Assembly (NCBI GenBank): GCA_903897605.1
Contig: CAIUCH010000057.1
Span: 80,882-144,881 of the forward strand
Source: an uncultured Alphaproteobacteria bacterium
GTDB lineage: Bacteria; Pseudomonadota; Alphaproteobacteria; Micropepsales; Micropepsaceae
Length of the DNA stretch: 64,000 bases
Direction: 5' to 3'
Shown: positions 35,162 to 44,183 of the stretch, piece by piece
Layout of the letters: every line of letters begins with the position of its first letter
Position numbering within the stretch: position 1 is the stretch's first letter
Program-made: the position numbers and the translations under genes
Notes under the pieces: generated by a model
Database searches by the model: none
Seen by the model: the letters and a program-made list of their open reading frames with translations, nothing else
Told to the model about the DNA's origin: nothing

Positions 35162-36184
35162 TCAGAAGATCTTTGCAAATTCTGCGGTATTGGCGCCATC
35201 GAAGATGAAGGGTTTGCTCATCGGGCCCGTGCCAGCCTGGTCGAAGGTCACCGAGCCGATGCGGCCAAGCGGCACCGTGGCGCCAGGGCCCGTCTTGGCT
35301 CCGCGAGCCAGGTGAGTGGCCAGCGTGACCGCCGAATATCCCAGATCGATTGGATTCCACAGCGCAAAGCTCTTGACGCTTCCGGCATTGATATGACCGA
35401 GCAGTTCGGACGGCAGGCCAAGTCCCGTGACGAAAACCTTGCCGGTGAGGTGCTCATCCTCAATGGCCTTGGCGGCGGCGACAATACCGATGGAGGTTGG
35501 AGCCACTATGACGGCCAAATCCGGGAAGCGTTTCAGCAGGGCCAGCGCTTCGCGATACGACTTGTCCGACAGGTCATCACCATAGACGGTCGCGACCAGT
35601 TGCAAATCTGGGTGGCGGGGCAGGGCTGATTGCATTGCCGCGATCCAGGCATTTTGGTTGGTGGCGGTGGCGGAAGCCGAGAGGATAGCAATCTTGCCCT
35701 TGCCACCGGGTGCCGCAGCCTGTGCGAGCTGCAGGCAGGTTTCCCCCACCAGCGCGTCCGAGGAGGGCGCCAGGTGAACGATACGGCCTTCCGGAGAAAC
35801 CGCAGAGTCGAAGGAGATCACCTTGATTCCGCGCTGCATCGCGCGCTTGAGCGTTGGCACCAATGCATCAGGGTCATTGGCGGCCACCGCAATGGCGTTT
35901 ACTTGCTGGGCAATCAAGGTGTTCAGCACCTCGATCTGCCCCTCGGCGGTGGGCGTGCTGGGTCCGGTAAAAATCATTTGCACTTTGCCAAGTTCGGCAC
36001 TGGCCTGCTCGCCGCCCTTGCGGATGGCGTCGCTATAGCCGCTGCCGAGTTGCTTGGCGACGATAGCGATGCGCAAGGGTGCGTCCTGATCGGCGGAGGC
36101 TGCGGGCTTGGAAGCATCACAGGCCGCGAGAAAACCGCATGCAAAGACAGCAAATGCCGCGGCGCGCAGCGTCCGTGGATTCAT
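35162..36184 (-). CDS. rhaS: Sugar ABC transporter substrate-binding lipoprotein (RhaS-like)
   Basis: 340 residues. The ATG at 36184 has AAGGGGA six bases upstream and is followed by a lipoprotein signal with lipobox FLAAC, so the protein is anchored to the membrane facing the periplasm. The fold is periplasmic-binding-protein type I: IAIVAKQLGSGYSDAIRKGG, QVNAIAVAANDPDALVP, KVISFDSAVSPEGR and GKVFVTGLGLPSELLGHI. RhaS and AI-2/ribose binding proteins share these features. It is the first gene of the importer operon and is divergent from the M24-fold gene, with about 100 bp between starts. Confidence 0.82.
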   Translation of the reverse strand: MNPRTLRAAAFAVFACGFLAACDASKPAASADQDAPLRIAIVAKQLGSGYSDAIRKGGEQASAELGKVQMIFTGPSTPTAEGQIEVLNTLIAQQVNAIAVAANDPDALVPTLKRAMQRGIKVISFDSAVSPEGRIVHLAPSSDALVGETCLQLAQAAAPGGKGKIAILSASATATNQNAWIAAMQSALPRHPDLQLVATVYGDDLSDKSYREALALLKRFPDLAVIVAPTSIGIVAAAKAIEDEHLTGKVFVTGLGLPSELLGHINAGSVKSFALWNPIDLGYSAVTLATHLARGAKTGPGATVPLGRIGSVTFDQAGTGPMSKPFIFDGANTAEFAKIF

Positions 36185-36284
36185 CAAAAGTCCCCTTAAG
36201 TCATCGCCCGGTGTCATTTTGACAATGACAGAGTTCCTTGCCAATTTCTATCCTCACCAACCAAGCACCGACAGGCCCGTTTCG

Positions 36285-37466
36285 ATGAACAAGGATTCGA
36301 AGCCCAGCATCCCTATCGAGGAATATCCCATCCGCTGGGCCCGCGTGCAGCAGATGATGAGATTGGAGAATCTGGACCTTTTGGTCGCCTATGCGGACGA
36401 TCGCGCCGTGTTTGGCGCGGCTCACGCGCGCTGGCTGGCAAACTTTCCCGTTCATTTCGAGCCGGTGTGCGTGCTGCTGTTCCGCGAGGGGGCGCCGATC
36501 ATGCTGTGCGGCCCCGAGACCCGGGAGTATGCGCTGCTTGCCGGCCGCATCGCCGATGTACGCATTCTGGGTGAGTTTTGCCACGCAAACGAGGATTATC
36601 CCCACAGCAGGATTCAGAGCTTGGCCGAGATTGTCGCCGAAGTAATTCCTCATGCCTCGCGCGTCAAAAGAATCGGGCTGGCTGCGCGCGGACTGATGAG
36701 TGCCGACGTGCTTGCCACTTTCGAGGCAAGTTTCCGGCAGGCGGAGTGGGTTGATGTGGAGAACGCGATCTGCGATGTGCGTGCCCAAAAATCGCCGGCC
36801 GAGCTTGCGGTTATTCGCTATGCCTATCGCATTGCTGAAGCGGGCCTGGCCGCCGCGCTGGAGACGATTCGTGTGGGTGCCACGGAACGCGAGGTCGCCG
36901 CGGAGGTGGACTCGGCAATGCGCCGCATGGGTGCCGAAGGGACCGGCATCGACACGATCGTGGCCTGCGGTCCCAATACCCGGCCCATTCTGGCTCGTTC
37001 AACATTCCGAGCGATCCATGCCGACGATCTCGTGCTGCTGACGATTGCGCCTCGCTACGAGGGTTATCATTCCGCTATCGGCAGGCCAGTGCTCGTCGGC
37101 AATCCGGGACGCGAAATTCGCAATGCGGTGGAGGTGGCCTGGCGCGCCCAGGAAGCCTGTTTCAAGGCAATGCGGCCTGGAGTCGAAGGTCGCAGCGTCG
37201 AGGCGGCGGGGCGGCGGGTGGTGGAGGAGGCGGGTCTTGGCCGGCATTTTTTATATTCCGGAATCCACAGTGTCGGTGTGATCGAATTTGAGCCGCCGAT
37301 CTTCGGGCCCAGCAGTCCGGCCGTATTCAAGCCCGACATGGTTGTCTCCTGCGACATCCCATTGTTCGATACACCGTGGGGCGGGCTGCGCATGGAGGAC
37401 GGCTTTGTGATCACCGAGACTGGAGCGGAGCGCATTAATCACACCCCCTATCTGCTGGAGCGCTAA
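36285..37466 (+). CDS. M24-fold (creatinase/aminopeptidase P) protein, likely metal-free
   Basis: About 393 residues from the ATG at 36285 (an ATG at 36225 is also in frame and gives 413). The creatinase N-terminal domain is followed by the pita-bread domain: KSPAELAVIRYAYRIAEAGL, GIDTIVACGPNTRPIL, LVLLTIAPRYEGYHSAIGRP, YSGIHSVGVIEFEPP and RMEDGFVITETGAERI. Compared with aminopeptidase P, the two metal-binding aspartates are T and A, and one glutamate is D. Only the His and the last Glu remain. Dinuclear metal peptidase activity is therefore unlikely. A creatinase-like hydrolase or binding role is more plausible. It is divergent from the sugar importer operon. Confidence 0.78.
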   Translation: MNKDSKPSIPIEEYPIRWARVQQMMRLENLDLLVAYADDRAVFGAAHARWLANFPVHFEPVCVLLFREGAPIMLCGPETREYALLAGRIADVRILGEFCHANEDYPHSRIQSLAEIVAEVIPHASRVKRIGLAARGLMSADVLATFEASFRQAEWVDVENAICDVRAQKSPAELAVIRYAYRIAEAGLAAALETIRVGATEREVAAEVDSAMRRMGAEGTGIDTIVACGPNTRPILARSTFRAIHADDLVLLTIAPRYEGYHSAIGRPVLVGNPGREIRNAVEVAWRAQEACFKAMRPGVEGRSVEAAGRRVVEEAGLGRHFLYSGIHSVGVIEFEPPIFGPSSPAVFKPDMVVSCDIPLFDTPWGGLRMEDGFVITETGAERINHTPYLLER

Positions 37467-37528
37467 TTCCGGCGGCCTGCATCGCCAATATTGTCGGAGT
37501 TGGTTTTCGGAAGGGATGGGGTCAATCG

Positions 37529-39556
37529 CTATCGCGAACCCGGCACGGCTTTTGCGCCCTGGCCGCGCTCCAGATATTCAATGTACCCGAGCAAGGCCCC
37601 CCAATGATAAAAGCGGTCGCTGTTGGGAACGTCGTCGCCTGTGCCTGTGATGGCGTTATAATTCTCATGCACGTGACCATTCTTGCTCCATTCCTTTAAG
37701 AACAAGTCATAGGATTTTTGTGCCAGGCTGGCGCGCACGGACGGCTGGTCATAGTTTCGCAGCCCCAGATAGACGAGATAGTTCATCGGTCCCCATATTC
37801 TGCCTCGCCAATAATCCTGGTCGCCGAATGCCGGATCGTCCCGCGCGATGGATGGAATGACCCATGGACCCCAAAATTCCCTGGGATTTAACAGATGCTT
37901 GTCGATCATCGCCTGGGCTTGGCCCGGTGTGGCAGCATGGGCCAACATGGGATAGAAATTTGTCGGCGAAAAGCGCGTGCTGAATTCTCCGGTCTGGAGA
38001 TCCTTATTGAGAAATATTCCCGCCTTCTCGTTCCAAAGAGAGCCGAGCTTGACTTTGAAGCGCGCGCTGCGGTCCTTCAATTCTTTCGCTTCGGCGGGTT
38101 TGTTCAATATTTCAGCGATCTCGGCCAGGGCGTCGCAGTCGGCGATATACATGCTCATCAAGCCCACATCGGCGTATTTCAGCAGATGCGTCTGTGGGTC
38201 ATAGGTCGCCGTGTCGTACATTGGACTGTTATCCAAGCCCGATTCCAGAATCGCTCCGGCGCGCGTGCCTCTGGTGTTGTCATCCAGATTTTCCGCCTTG
38301 GTGCCTATATCGCTTCCCCATGTAAGAAAGCCTTCTATTTGGCGATGCTCTGCCCACCACCGGTTCCAGCGAAGCAGCGGCGCGAACGCATCTTCGAGAA
38401 ACCATCGCTCGTGAAAAGTCTTGTACAAGCCAAGAATCGTGATTGCACCGACCGGCGGCTCCGAGCGATCATAGCTGCTCCAGCCACCGGCCCGCGCGTA
38501 ATTGGGCACGAAGCCCTGCGGGGTGGCTTCGCGCAAGGTCTCGATGGCGTCCGCATAAGCCAAATCGCGATCTCCAATCGCAGCCATCGTGGCCGCGAAA
38601 AAAGTGTCCCAATCAAAGATCACATAGCCGCCCCATCGCACGCTCCAGACCCTGCTGACAGGCGAAACGACGCGTTGCTTGCTGGGCTCATAGATCGTGT
38701 CCCAGCCCAGCGTTGTCTCAATTGCGTCCATGATCGGGCCTTTTTGGCCCGCCTGTGCGATGGACTCGCGATAGGAGGCTTGATGCCGCGCGATAGCCAC
38801 CTGGATCTGCGCCAATGTGAGGCGTTTACCCGTGCTGATACCGACCGGTCGAACCAAGTCGGCCGCGAAATATGGTCCACCAACAGGAAGATCGATATAT
38901 CCGCTTCCCGTCTTGGATGCCTGGTCCGTGCAGGTGCAATAGATCGGAACAATGCGGGAGGTGCCGTGCGCTTCGATGAAGTCCGTGTGTTTCATCACCG
39001 AACCGGGCTGGTTCCAAAGGAAGTCGACGGAAAAGACGATCGTTGCCGGGAGCGCGGAATTGGCTGTTGATTCCAACGGGGTCGCCAGCACGACCAGATC
39101 GCCCGCTTCTCTTGCGCTCTGCAGGCGCCAGTTGTGACCCTTCCATGATATCCGAAGGTCCGTATAGCTGCCGTCCCAGGTATGCGGTCCCGGAATCACT
39201 TGTTCCGCGCCCGGCTCCAACCTGCCTATCAGCGCGTCCTTGAGAAAAGCGTCGGAGGACTCAGTGGTATTGTGTTTGAGCCCGGCATGAATGGCGAGCC
39301 CGTCGGGTAGCAGCACCTGCGTCGTTACGCTGTTCACGTCCCACGAATTCCAGCCTTGGGCCAAACGGTGTTGCAATTGCCGATAGTTCGCGGATGGTTC
39401 GTCGGCATTGCGAATGCCACTCGCCAACCTCGACATTTGTCGCGGCGAAGCAGGGTGGCGGACTTGGGCCATGGCGGGTAAATCGCGATCGGCAATCAAC
39501 AGGGCAGGAATTAAACAGCTTAGCGCTATTAAGACTGCCTTCATCTTGGTCCCCAT
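37529..39556 (-). CDS. Secreted GH63-type glucosidase (MGH1-like)
   Basis: 675 residues with an N-terminal signal sequence (MKAVLIALSCLIPALLIA). The start may be four codons later at 39544, which has GGGGA upstream. The (alpha/alpha)6 barrel motifs of GH63 are visible: GWNSWDVNSVTTQVLLPDGL, VRWGGYVIFDWDTFFAATMA, WNRWWAEH, a catalytic-type Asp in ESGLDNSPMYD and the late WRGRIWGPMNYLVYLGLRNY. Bacterial members hydrolyse alpha-glucosides, mannosylglycerate or glucosylglycerate-like sugars. It is convergent with the M24-fold gene. The family is good; the substrate is open. Confidence 0.8.
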   Translation of the reverse strand: MGTKMKAVLIALSCLIPALLIADRDLPAMAQVRHPASPRQMSRLASGIRNADEPSANYRQLQHRLAQGWNSWDVNSVTTQVLLPDGLAIHAGLKHNTTESSDAFLKDALIGRLEPGAEQVIPGPHTWDGSYTDLRISWKGHNWRLQSAREAGDLVVLATPLESTANSALPATIVFSVDFLWNQPGSVMKHTDFIEAHGTSRIVPIYCTCTDQASKTGSGYIDLPVGGPYFAADLVRPVGISTGKRLTLAQIQVAIARHQASYRESIAQAGQKGPIMDAIETTLGWDTIYEPSKQRVVSPVSRVWSVRWGGYVIFDWDTFFAATMAAIGDRDLAYADAIETLREATPQGFVPNYARAGGWSSYDRSEPPVGAITILGLYKTFHERWFLEDAFAPLLRWNRWWAEHRQIEGFLTWGSDIGTKAENLDDNTRGTRAGAILESGLDNSPMYDTATYDPQTHLLKYADVGLMSMYIADCDALAEIAEILNKPAEAKELKDRSARFKVKLGSLWNEKAGIFLNKDLQTGEFSTRFSPTNFYPMLAHAATPGQAQAMIDKHLLNPREFWGPWVIPSIARDDPAFGDQDYWRGRIWGPMNYLVYLGLRNYDQPSVRASLAQKSYDLFLKEWSKNGHVHENYNAITGTGDDVPNSDRFYHWGALLGYIEYLERGQGAKAVPGSR

Positions 39557-40001
39557 TACTCAATCCCTTGCCCAGTGGATGACTGCGGTCCTGGGCGCAG
39601 CGCTGGAGCGCTGACCTCATTTCGCAGGGACGAATTCCCGGATGCAAACGATAACCGCAAACCATCGAATGGAGTCGAGCGGAAAGGGCGACTGAGATTG
39701 TTCGAGAACATGTCGGTTGTGGGTACAATCCGGCGCCAACCGGTCTCCACTTGGAAAGCCCTGAACATCAGGGAAATAGCGGGGAATTTGCGAAGTTGGA
39801 CGCCCTGCGCTAGCGGACCTGACAGGATTATGCTTTTAATTCAAAAGCTTATGCTCGTTTCGGCCATCAAAATGGCGGGAAAATTTGTGCTTGGGCGGTT
39901 GGATTTGTCAGCGCTTGATGGCATCGCGAACAGGCAGGCAAAGCGCAAAAGGGCGCGGGCAGCCCAGTTAGGCAGGTTCGCGCCGTACTTACCGCCGACG
40001 T
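39557..40001. other. Intergenic region, nothing recognised
   Basis: About 445 bp upstream of the GH63 gene and downstream of the thiolase gene. A plus-strand frame (39575-40081) crosses it, but that frame overlaps the thiolase 3' end and resembles no known protein. It presumably contains the promoter of the GH63 gene. Confidence 0.3.
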
Positions 40002-41177
40002 TTATGCGGCCGTCACAATTTCGAGCGCGATCGCTATGGCCTCACCGCCGCCGATGCAAAGGCTGGCGATCCCGCGCTTGAGGTTTCGTATCCTCAGCGC
40101 TGCGATGAGCGTGGCCATTATTCGCGCGCCGGAGGCGCCAATGGGATGACCAAGGGCGCAGGCTCCGCCATGCACGTTGATGCGGTCGGCCGCGATATCA
40201 AGTTCCTGCATTGCGATCAGCGCCACCACCGCGAAGGCTTCATTGATTTCGAACAGATCCACATCGTTGACGCGCCATCCAATGCGGTCGAGCAGTTTGC
40301 GGATGGCGAACACGGGCGCGGTGGTAAACAAGGCCGGCGCCTGGGCATGCGTGGCATGACCGACGATGCGCGCGATAGGCGCGGCGCCCATGTCGTCGGC
40401 ATTGCGCTTGCGCATCAGCACAAGCGCCGCCGCGCCATCCGAGATCGAGGCGGAGCTGGCGGCGGTGATGGTGCCGTCCGGTGCGAAGGCCGGCTTGAGG
40501 AAGGGAATTTTATCCGGTTTCGCGCGGCCGGGCTGCTCATCGATGCGGACGGTTTGCGTGCCGGCGACGACCGGCACGATCTCCCCGTCGAATGCCCCGC
40601 TTGCTTGCGCCGATTTTGCGCGATCAAGCGATCGCAAAGCGTATTCATCCTGGGCGGCGCGGCTTATCTGATAATTGCGCGCGGTTTCCTCGGCGAAGGC
40701 ACCCATCGGCTTGCCGGTCTCGTAGGCGTCCTCCAGCCCATCCAGCAGCATGGAATCCTTTGCGCTGTCGTGACCGAAACGTGCGCCGCGGCGATGCCGG
40801 GCCAGCAGATAGGGCGCATTGGTCATGCTCTCCATCCCACCCGCGACCACACAATCGGCGCTGGCGGCCGCCAGCATGTCGTGCGCCAGGATGGCGGCCT
40901 GCATGCCGGAGCCGCACATCTTGTTGACGGTCATGGCGGGAACTTGTTCGCCCAGCCCCGCGCCCAATCCCGCCTGCCGTGCCGGCGCCTGGCCCTGACC
41001 GGCGGAAAGCACGCAGCCCATCACGATTTGGTCGATGGTTGGCGTGCCGGCGCGCCTGACGGCCTCGCGCACCGCCGCCGCCCCCAATTCGCTAGCCTTG
41101 AGATCCGCGAACACGCCCTGCAGGCCACCCATGGGCGTGCGGGCAAAGCCGGTGATGACAATCGGATCGGCGGTCAT
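40002..41177 (-). CDS. Acetyl-CoA C-acetyltransferase (thiolase II)
   Basis: 391 residues. The acyl-accepting Cys lies in NKMCGSGMQAAILAHD. The catalytic His appears in GGACALGHPIGASGAR, and the second Cys of this class in SLCIGGGEAIAIALE. The length is typical. It would cleave acetoacetyl-CoA to two acetyl-CoA, which is the final step of leucine degradation, and could also act in the isoleucine branch. It overlaps the acyl-CoA dehydrogenase gene by 4 bp, so the two form an operon next to the Lrp-type regulator. Confidence 0.9.
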   Translation of the reverse strand: MTADPIVITGFARTPMGGLQGVFADLKASELGAAAVREAVRRAGTPTIDQIVMGCVLSAGQGQAPARQAGLGAGLGEQVPAMTVNKMCGSGMQAAILAHDMLAAASADCVVAGGMESMTNAPYLLARHRRGARFGHDSAKDSMLLDGLEDAYETGKPMGAFAEETARNYQISRAAQDEYALRSLDRAKSAQASGAFDGEIVPVVAGTQTVRIDEQPGRAKPDKIPFLKPAFAPDGTITAASSASISDGAAALVLMRKRNADDMGAAPIARIVGHATHAQAPALFTTAPVFAIRKLLDRIGWRVNDVDLFEINEAFAVVALIAMQELDIAADRINVHGGACALGHPIGASGARIMATLIAALRIRNLKRGIASLCIGGGEAIAIALEIVTAA

Positions 41178-42316
41178 GGTCCATCTCTTTCCAGCGCACG
41201 GGCGATCACAAGGCGCTGAATGTCGGAAGTGCCTTCATAGATCTGGCAGACCCGCACATCGCGATAAATTTTCGCAAGGCCGAACTCCTCCAGATAGCCA
41301 TAGCCGCCCAATGTCTGGATCGCGCCGGAGCAGACCGCCTCGGCGGTTTCGGAGGCGACAAGCTTGGCCATGGAGGCTTCGGTAAGGCAGGCAAGCTTGG
41401 CATCCTTGCGTGCGGCGGCATGCAGAACCAGTTGTTGCGCGGCTTCCAGGCGCGCGGCCAGGTCCGCCAGGCGAAAGCCGACGGCCTGGTGCTGGATGAT
41501 GGGTTTGCCGAAGCTTTTGCGCTCGCGGGCGTATCGGGTCGCCACATCGAGCGCGGCGCGCGCCATGCCGACGCTTTGCGCCGCGATGCCGATACGACCT
41601 GCTTCCAAATTCGCCAGCGCGATCGCATAGCCCGCGCCGGGCTCGCCCAGCCGCAAATCATCCTCAAGAACCAGATTTTCGAACCGCAGCGCGCACGTGT
41701 CCGAGGCGCCCTGACCCAATTTATGTTCCACCTTGTCGACGTGATAGCCGGGCCTGTCGGTGGGCACCAGAAAGGCGGTAATGCCGCGCTTGCCGGCGGC
41801 AGGGTCGGTCACCGCGAAAACGATGGCGAGAGCAGCGATGCGCCCCGAGGTGATGAATTGCTTGGCGCCGTTCAGGACATAACCATTTGCTTGCCGTACC
41901 GCACGACTGCGGATGGCGGCAGCATCGGACCCCGCATCCGCTTCGGTCAAGGCAAAAGCGCCGATGGCGCGGCCGCCAACCAGCGCGGGCAGAAATCGTT
42001 CGCGCTGGTCCGGACTGCCATAATTCGCCAATGCGGAAACGACAAAACTGTTCTGGACGCTGACAATGGTGGACAAGGCGCCATCGGCCGCGGCCAACTC
42101 CATCAGCGCAACCGCATAAGACACCATGTCGGTGCCGGTCCCGCCCAATTCCTCCGCCAGGGTCATGCCCATCAGGCCAAGCGATGCCAGTTGTGTGAAC
42201 AACTCCGGCGGATAGCCGCCCGCAGCTTCGAAGGCGCGGGCCTGGGGGCGGATGCGGTCCTGCGCGAATTCCCGCACCGCATCCTGGATCGCGCGTTGGG
42301 TTTCATTGAGCAGCAT
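41174..42316 (-). CDS. Acyl-CoA dehydrogenase (short/branched-chain type)
   Basis: A 380-residue FAD enzyme. It shows the family flow: GLMGMTLAEELGGTGTDMVS, GAFALTEADAGSDAAAIR, KQFITSGRIAALAIVFAVTD, ALDVATRYARERKSFGKPI and QIYEGTSDIQRLVIARAL (catalytic Glu in YEGTS). The Glu in YEGTS places it with short-chain / isobutyryl / 2-methylbutyryl-CoA dehydrogenases rather than with isovaleryl-CoA dehydrogenase, which is encoded separately at 46793-47950. It probably serves valine or isoleucine catabolism. It is co-transcribed with the thiolase. Confidence 0.87.
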   Translation of the reverse strand: MLLNETQRAIQDAVREFAQDRIRPQARAFEAAGGYPPELFTQLASLGLMGMTLAEELGGTGTDMVSYAVALMELAAADGALSTIVSVQNSFVVSALANYGSPDQRERFLPALVGGRAIGAFALTEADAGSDAAAIRSRAVRQANGYVLNGAKQFITSGRIAALAIVFAVTDPAAGKRGITAFLVPTDRPGYHVDKVEHKLGQGASDTCALRFENLVLEDDLRLGEPGAGYAIALANLEAGRIGIAAQSVGMARAALDVATRYARERKSFGKPIIQHQAVGFRLADLAARLEAAQQLVLHAAARKDAKLACLTEASMAKLVASETAEAVCSGAIQTLGGYGYLEEFGLAKIYRDVRVCQIYEGTSDIQRLVIARALERDGP

Positions 42317-42354
42317 CGGACCAGCGTTCCGTCTTTTCGCCGCGGGACTTTACG

Positions 42355-42807
42355 TTAGATCGGCAGTCGCGTGGTATTCTTTACGCACTTCAAGGCGAAA
42401 TGGGAATTCACCGATGCCACGCCGGGAAAATGCAGCAGCACCTTCTTCAGAAGATGCTCGTATGCATCGATGCTTCCCACCACGATACGGACCGCGTAAT
42501 CGCTTTCGCCGCCCATGGTGAAACATTCCACGACTTCCGGCCGGTCGCGCGCCGCCTGTTCGAACGCCAGCAGCGTGTCTTCGTCATGGGCCTTCAGGCG
42601 GATATTCGCCAGCACGGTGACCGCGAGCCCCATCACTTCGGGATCCAGGATCACGGCACGCTCACGAATGGCGCCGCGTTCCTCCAATTGCTTCACCCGT
42701 CGCCAGCAGGGTGTGTGGGAAAGGCCGACCTTCTGCGCCAGATCCACCATCGAGATGCCCGGACTATCTTGAAGGCCCCTTAGAATTTTCAGATCTATCT
42801 CATCCAT
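42355..42807 (-). CDS. Lrp/AsnC-family regulator, probable BkdR
   Basis: 150 residues. The N-terminal HTH is MDEIDLKILRGLQDSPGISM followed by VGLSHTPCWRRVKQLEE. The C-terminal RAM domain has VLANIRLKAHDEDTLLAFEQ and VECFTMGGESDYAVRIVV. The ATG at 42807 is the natural Lrp start. A longer open frame exists but would overlap the inverted repeat and the divergent gene. It sits divergently beside the branched-chain keto acid dehydrogenase operon, as BkdR does in pseudomonads. It probably senses a branched-chain amino or keto acid and controls that operon through the adjacent inverted repeat. Confidence 0.87.
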   Translation of the reverse strand: MDEIDLKILRGLQDSPGISMVDLAQKVGLSHTPCWRRVKQLEERGAIRERAVILDPEVMGLAVTVLANIRLKAHDEDTLLAFEQAARDRPEVVECFTMGGESDYAVRIVVGSIDAYEHLLKKVLLHFPGVASVNSHFALKCVKNTTRLPI

Positions 42808-42851
42808 GGAATAGTATCCTAATATATTCTTCTTTCTGAGAATACTATTCC
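42808..42851. promoter_or_regulatory. 13-bp-arm inverted repeat, probable Lrp-type operator
   Basis: Arms GGAATAGTATCCT (42808-42820) and AGAATACTATTCC (42839-42851) match at 12 of 13 positions, separated by 18 AT-rich bases. The element begins directly at the regulator's start codon and lies about 105 bp upstream of the E1alpha gene. Binding here would repress the regulator gene and could activate or repress the divergent operon. Confidence 0.7.
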
Positions 42852-42954
42852 AAATAAATGCTTTTGCCAGCAAAAATAGCAATTTCAATCCCGGGCAGTT
42901 GTGAGACCTTGTTTGAGGATGTTCGTATAGACACCAAACGCGTGGGTTCCTGCC

Positions 42955-44181
42955 ATGTGTCCTTTCGATTTGCACATTCCTGCACCTCCCACACGCCCCG
43001 GCGATGAGCCGGATTTCAGCCATCTTGTGATTCCGCCGCCGGGCGCCGTCCCGCGTCCCGAAGCGGACGTCAACGCTTCATCCGAAAGTCTTCGCGATAC
43101 CGCGTATGGCCTGATCCGGGTGCTGGATAATCAGGGCCACGCCGCCGGTCCCTGGGCGCCGCGGATCGCACCGGAAAAGCTGCGTCAGGGCTTGCGCGCC
43201 ATGCTGCTGACGCGGCTGTTCGAAGACCGCATGTTCCGCTCCCATCGCCAAGGCAAGACGAGCTTCTTCATGAAATCCACCGGCGAGGAAGCGATCGGCG
43301 CCGCCCAATCGATGGTGCTGGGACCGCGCGACATGTGTTTCCCCACCTATCGCGTTCTCTCCTGGCTGATGGCGCGGGGCTACCCGCTGATCGATCTGGT
43401 CAACCAGATTTTCTCCAATGAAAAAGATCCGCTGAAGGGCCGCCAGCTCCCCATTCTTTATTCGGCGCGCGATTACGGTTTCTATTCGCTCTCCGGCAAT
43501 CTCGGCAGCCGCTTCGGCCATGCCGTGGGCTGGGCGATGGCCAGCGCCTACAAAAATGACGACAGCCTGGCATTGGCCTATATCGGCGAAGGCTCCACCG
43601 CCGAAGGCGATTTTCACGAGGCACTGACATTTGCTTCGGTCTATCACGCCCCGGTCATTCTCTGCGTCACCAACAATCAGTGGGCGATTTCCTCCTATGC
43701 CGGCATTGCGGGTGCGGAAGAAACCACTTTCGCGGCCAAGGCTGCCGGTTATGGTCTGCCGGGGCTTCGGGTCGACGGCAATGATTTCCTGGCGGTGTGG
43801 GCGGCGACGGAATGGGCGATGGCGCGGGCGCGCGCCAATCGGGGTGCCACCCTGATCGAATTCTTCACCTATCGCGTCGCCGGTCATTCGACCAGCGACG
43901 ATCCCGCCCGCTATCGCCCCGCCGATGAAGGCTCGCAATGGCCTCTGGGCGATCCCATCGCCCGCTTGAAGCAGCATTTGATCGCCATCGGCGAATGGGA
44001 CGAGGCCCGCCATGTCCAATGCGAGGCGGAGCTTGTCGACACGGTGCGAACCACCGCAAAGGAAGGTGAGGCGGTGGGGACCCTCGGCCACTCGAAGCCA
44101 CCAGTGTCGGAGATGTTCGAAGGCGTGTTCGAGACGCCCGACTGGCGCGTGCGCGAGCAGCGCAAGGAACTCGGGGTCTGA
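42955..44181 (+). CDS. bkdA1: Branched-chain 2-oxo acid dehydrogenase E1 alpha
   Basis: A 408-residue ThDP enzyme subunit. The N-terminal extension with LHIPAPPTRPGDEPDFSHL is typical of BCKDH alpha. ThDP and phosphate binding: GSRFGHAVGWAMASAY, YIGEGSTAEGDFHEALTFAS and VTNNQWAIS. The substrate and regulatory loop is TYRVAGHSTSDDPARYRP. Together with E1beta it decarboxylates the keto acids of Leu, Val and Ile and transfers the acyl group to E2 lipoate. It is the first gene of a tight operon of nine genes. The ATG at 42955 is 2 bp upstream of nothing else coding, and the promoter region with the inverted repeat precedes it. Confidence 0.93.
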   Translation: MCPFDLHIPAPPTRPGDEPDFSHLVIPPPGAVPRPEADVNASSESLRDTAYGLIRVLDNQGHAAGPWAPRIAPEKLRQGLRAMLLTRLFEDRMFRSHRQGKTSFFMKSTGEEAIGAAQSMVLGPRDMCFPTYRVLSWLMARGYPLIDLVNQIFSNEKDPLKGRQLPILYSARDYGFYSLSGNLGSRFGHAVGWAMASAYKNDDSLALAYIGEGSTAEGDFHEALTFASVYHAPVILCVTNNQWAISSYAGIAGAEETTFAAKAAGYGLPGLRVDGNDFLAVWAATEWAMARARANRGATLIEFFTYRVAGHSTSDDPARYRPADEGSQWPLGDPIARLKQHLIAIGEWDEARHVQCEAELVDTVRTTAKEGEAVGTLGHSKPPVSEMFEGVFETPDWRVREQRKELGV

Positions 44182-44183
44182 CC

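Noticed and set aside
39575..40081. A 168-codon plus-strand frame between the GH63 and thiolase genes.
   Set aside because: Its 3' part lies antisense to the thiolase gene, its composition is arginine-rich as in shadow frames, and no ribosome site or homology is seen.
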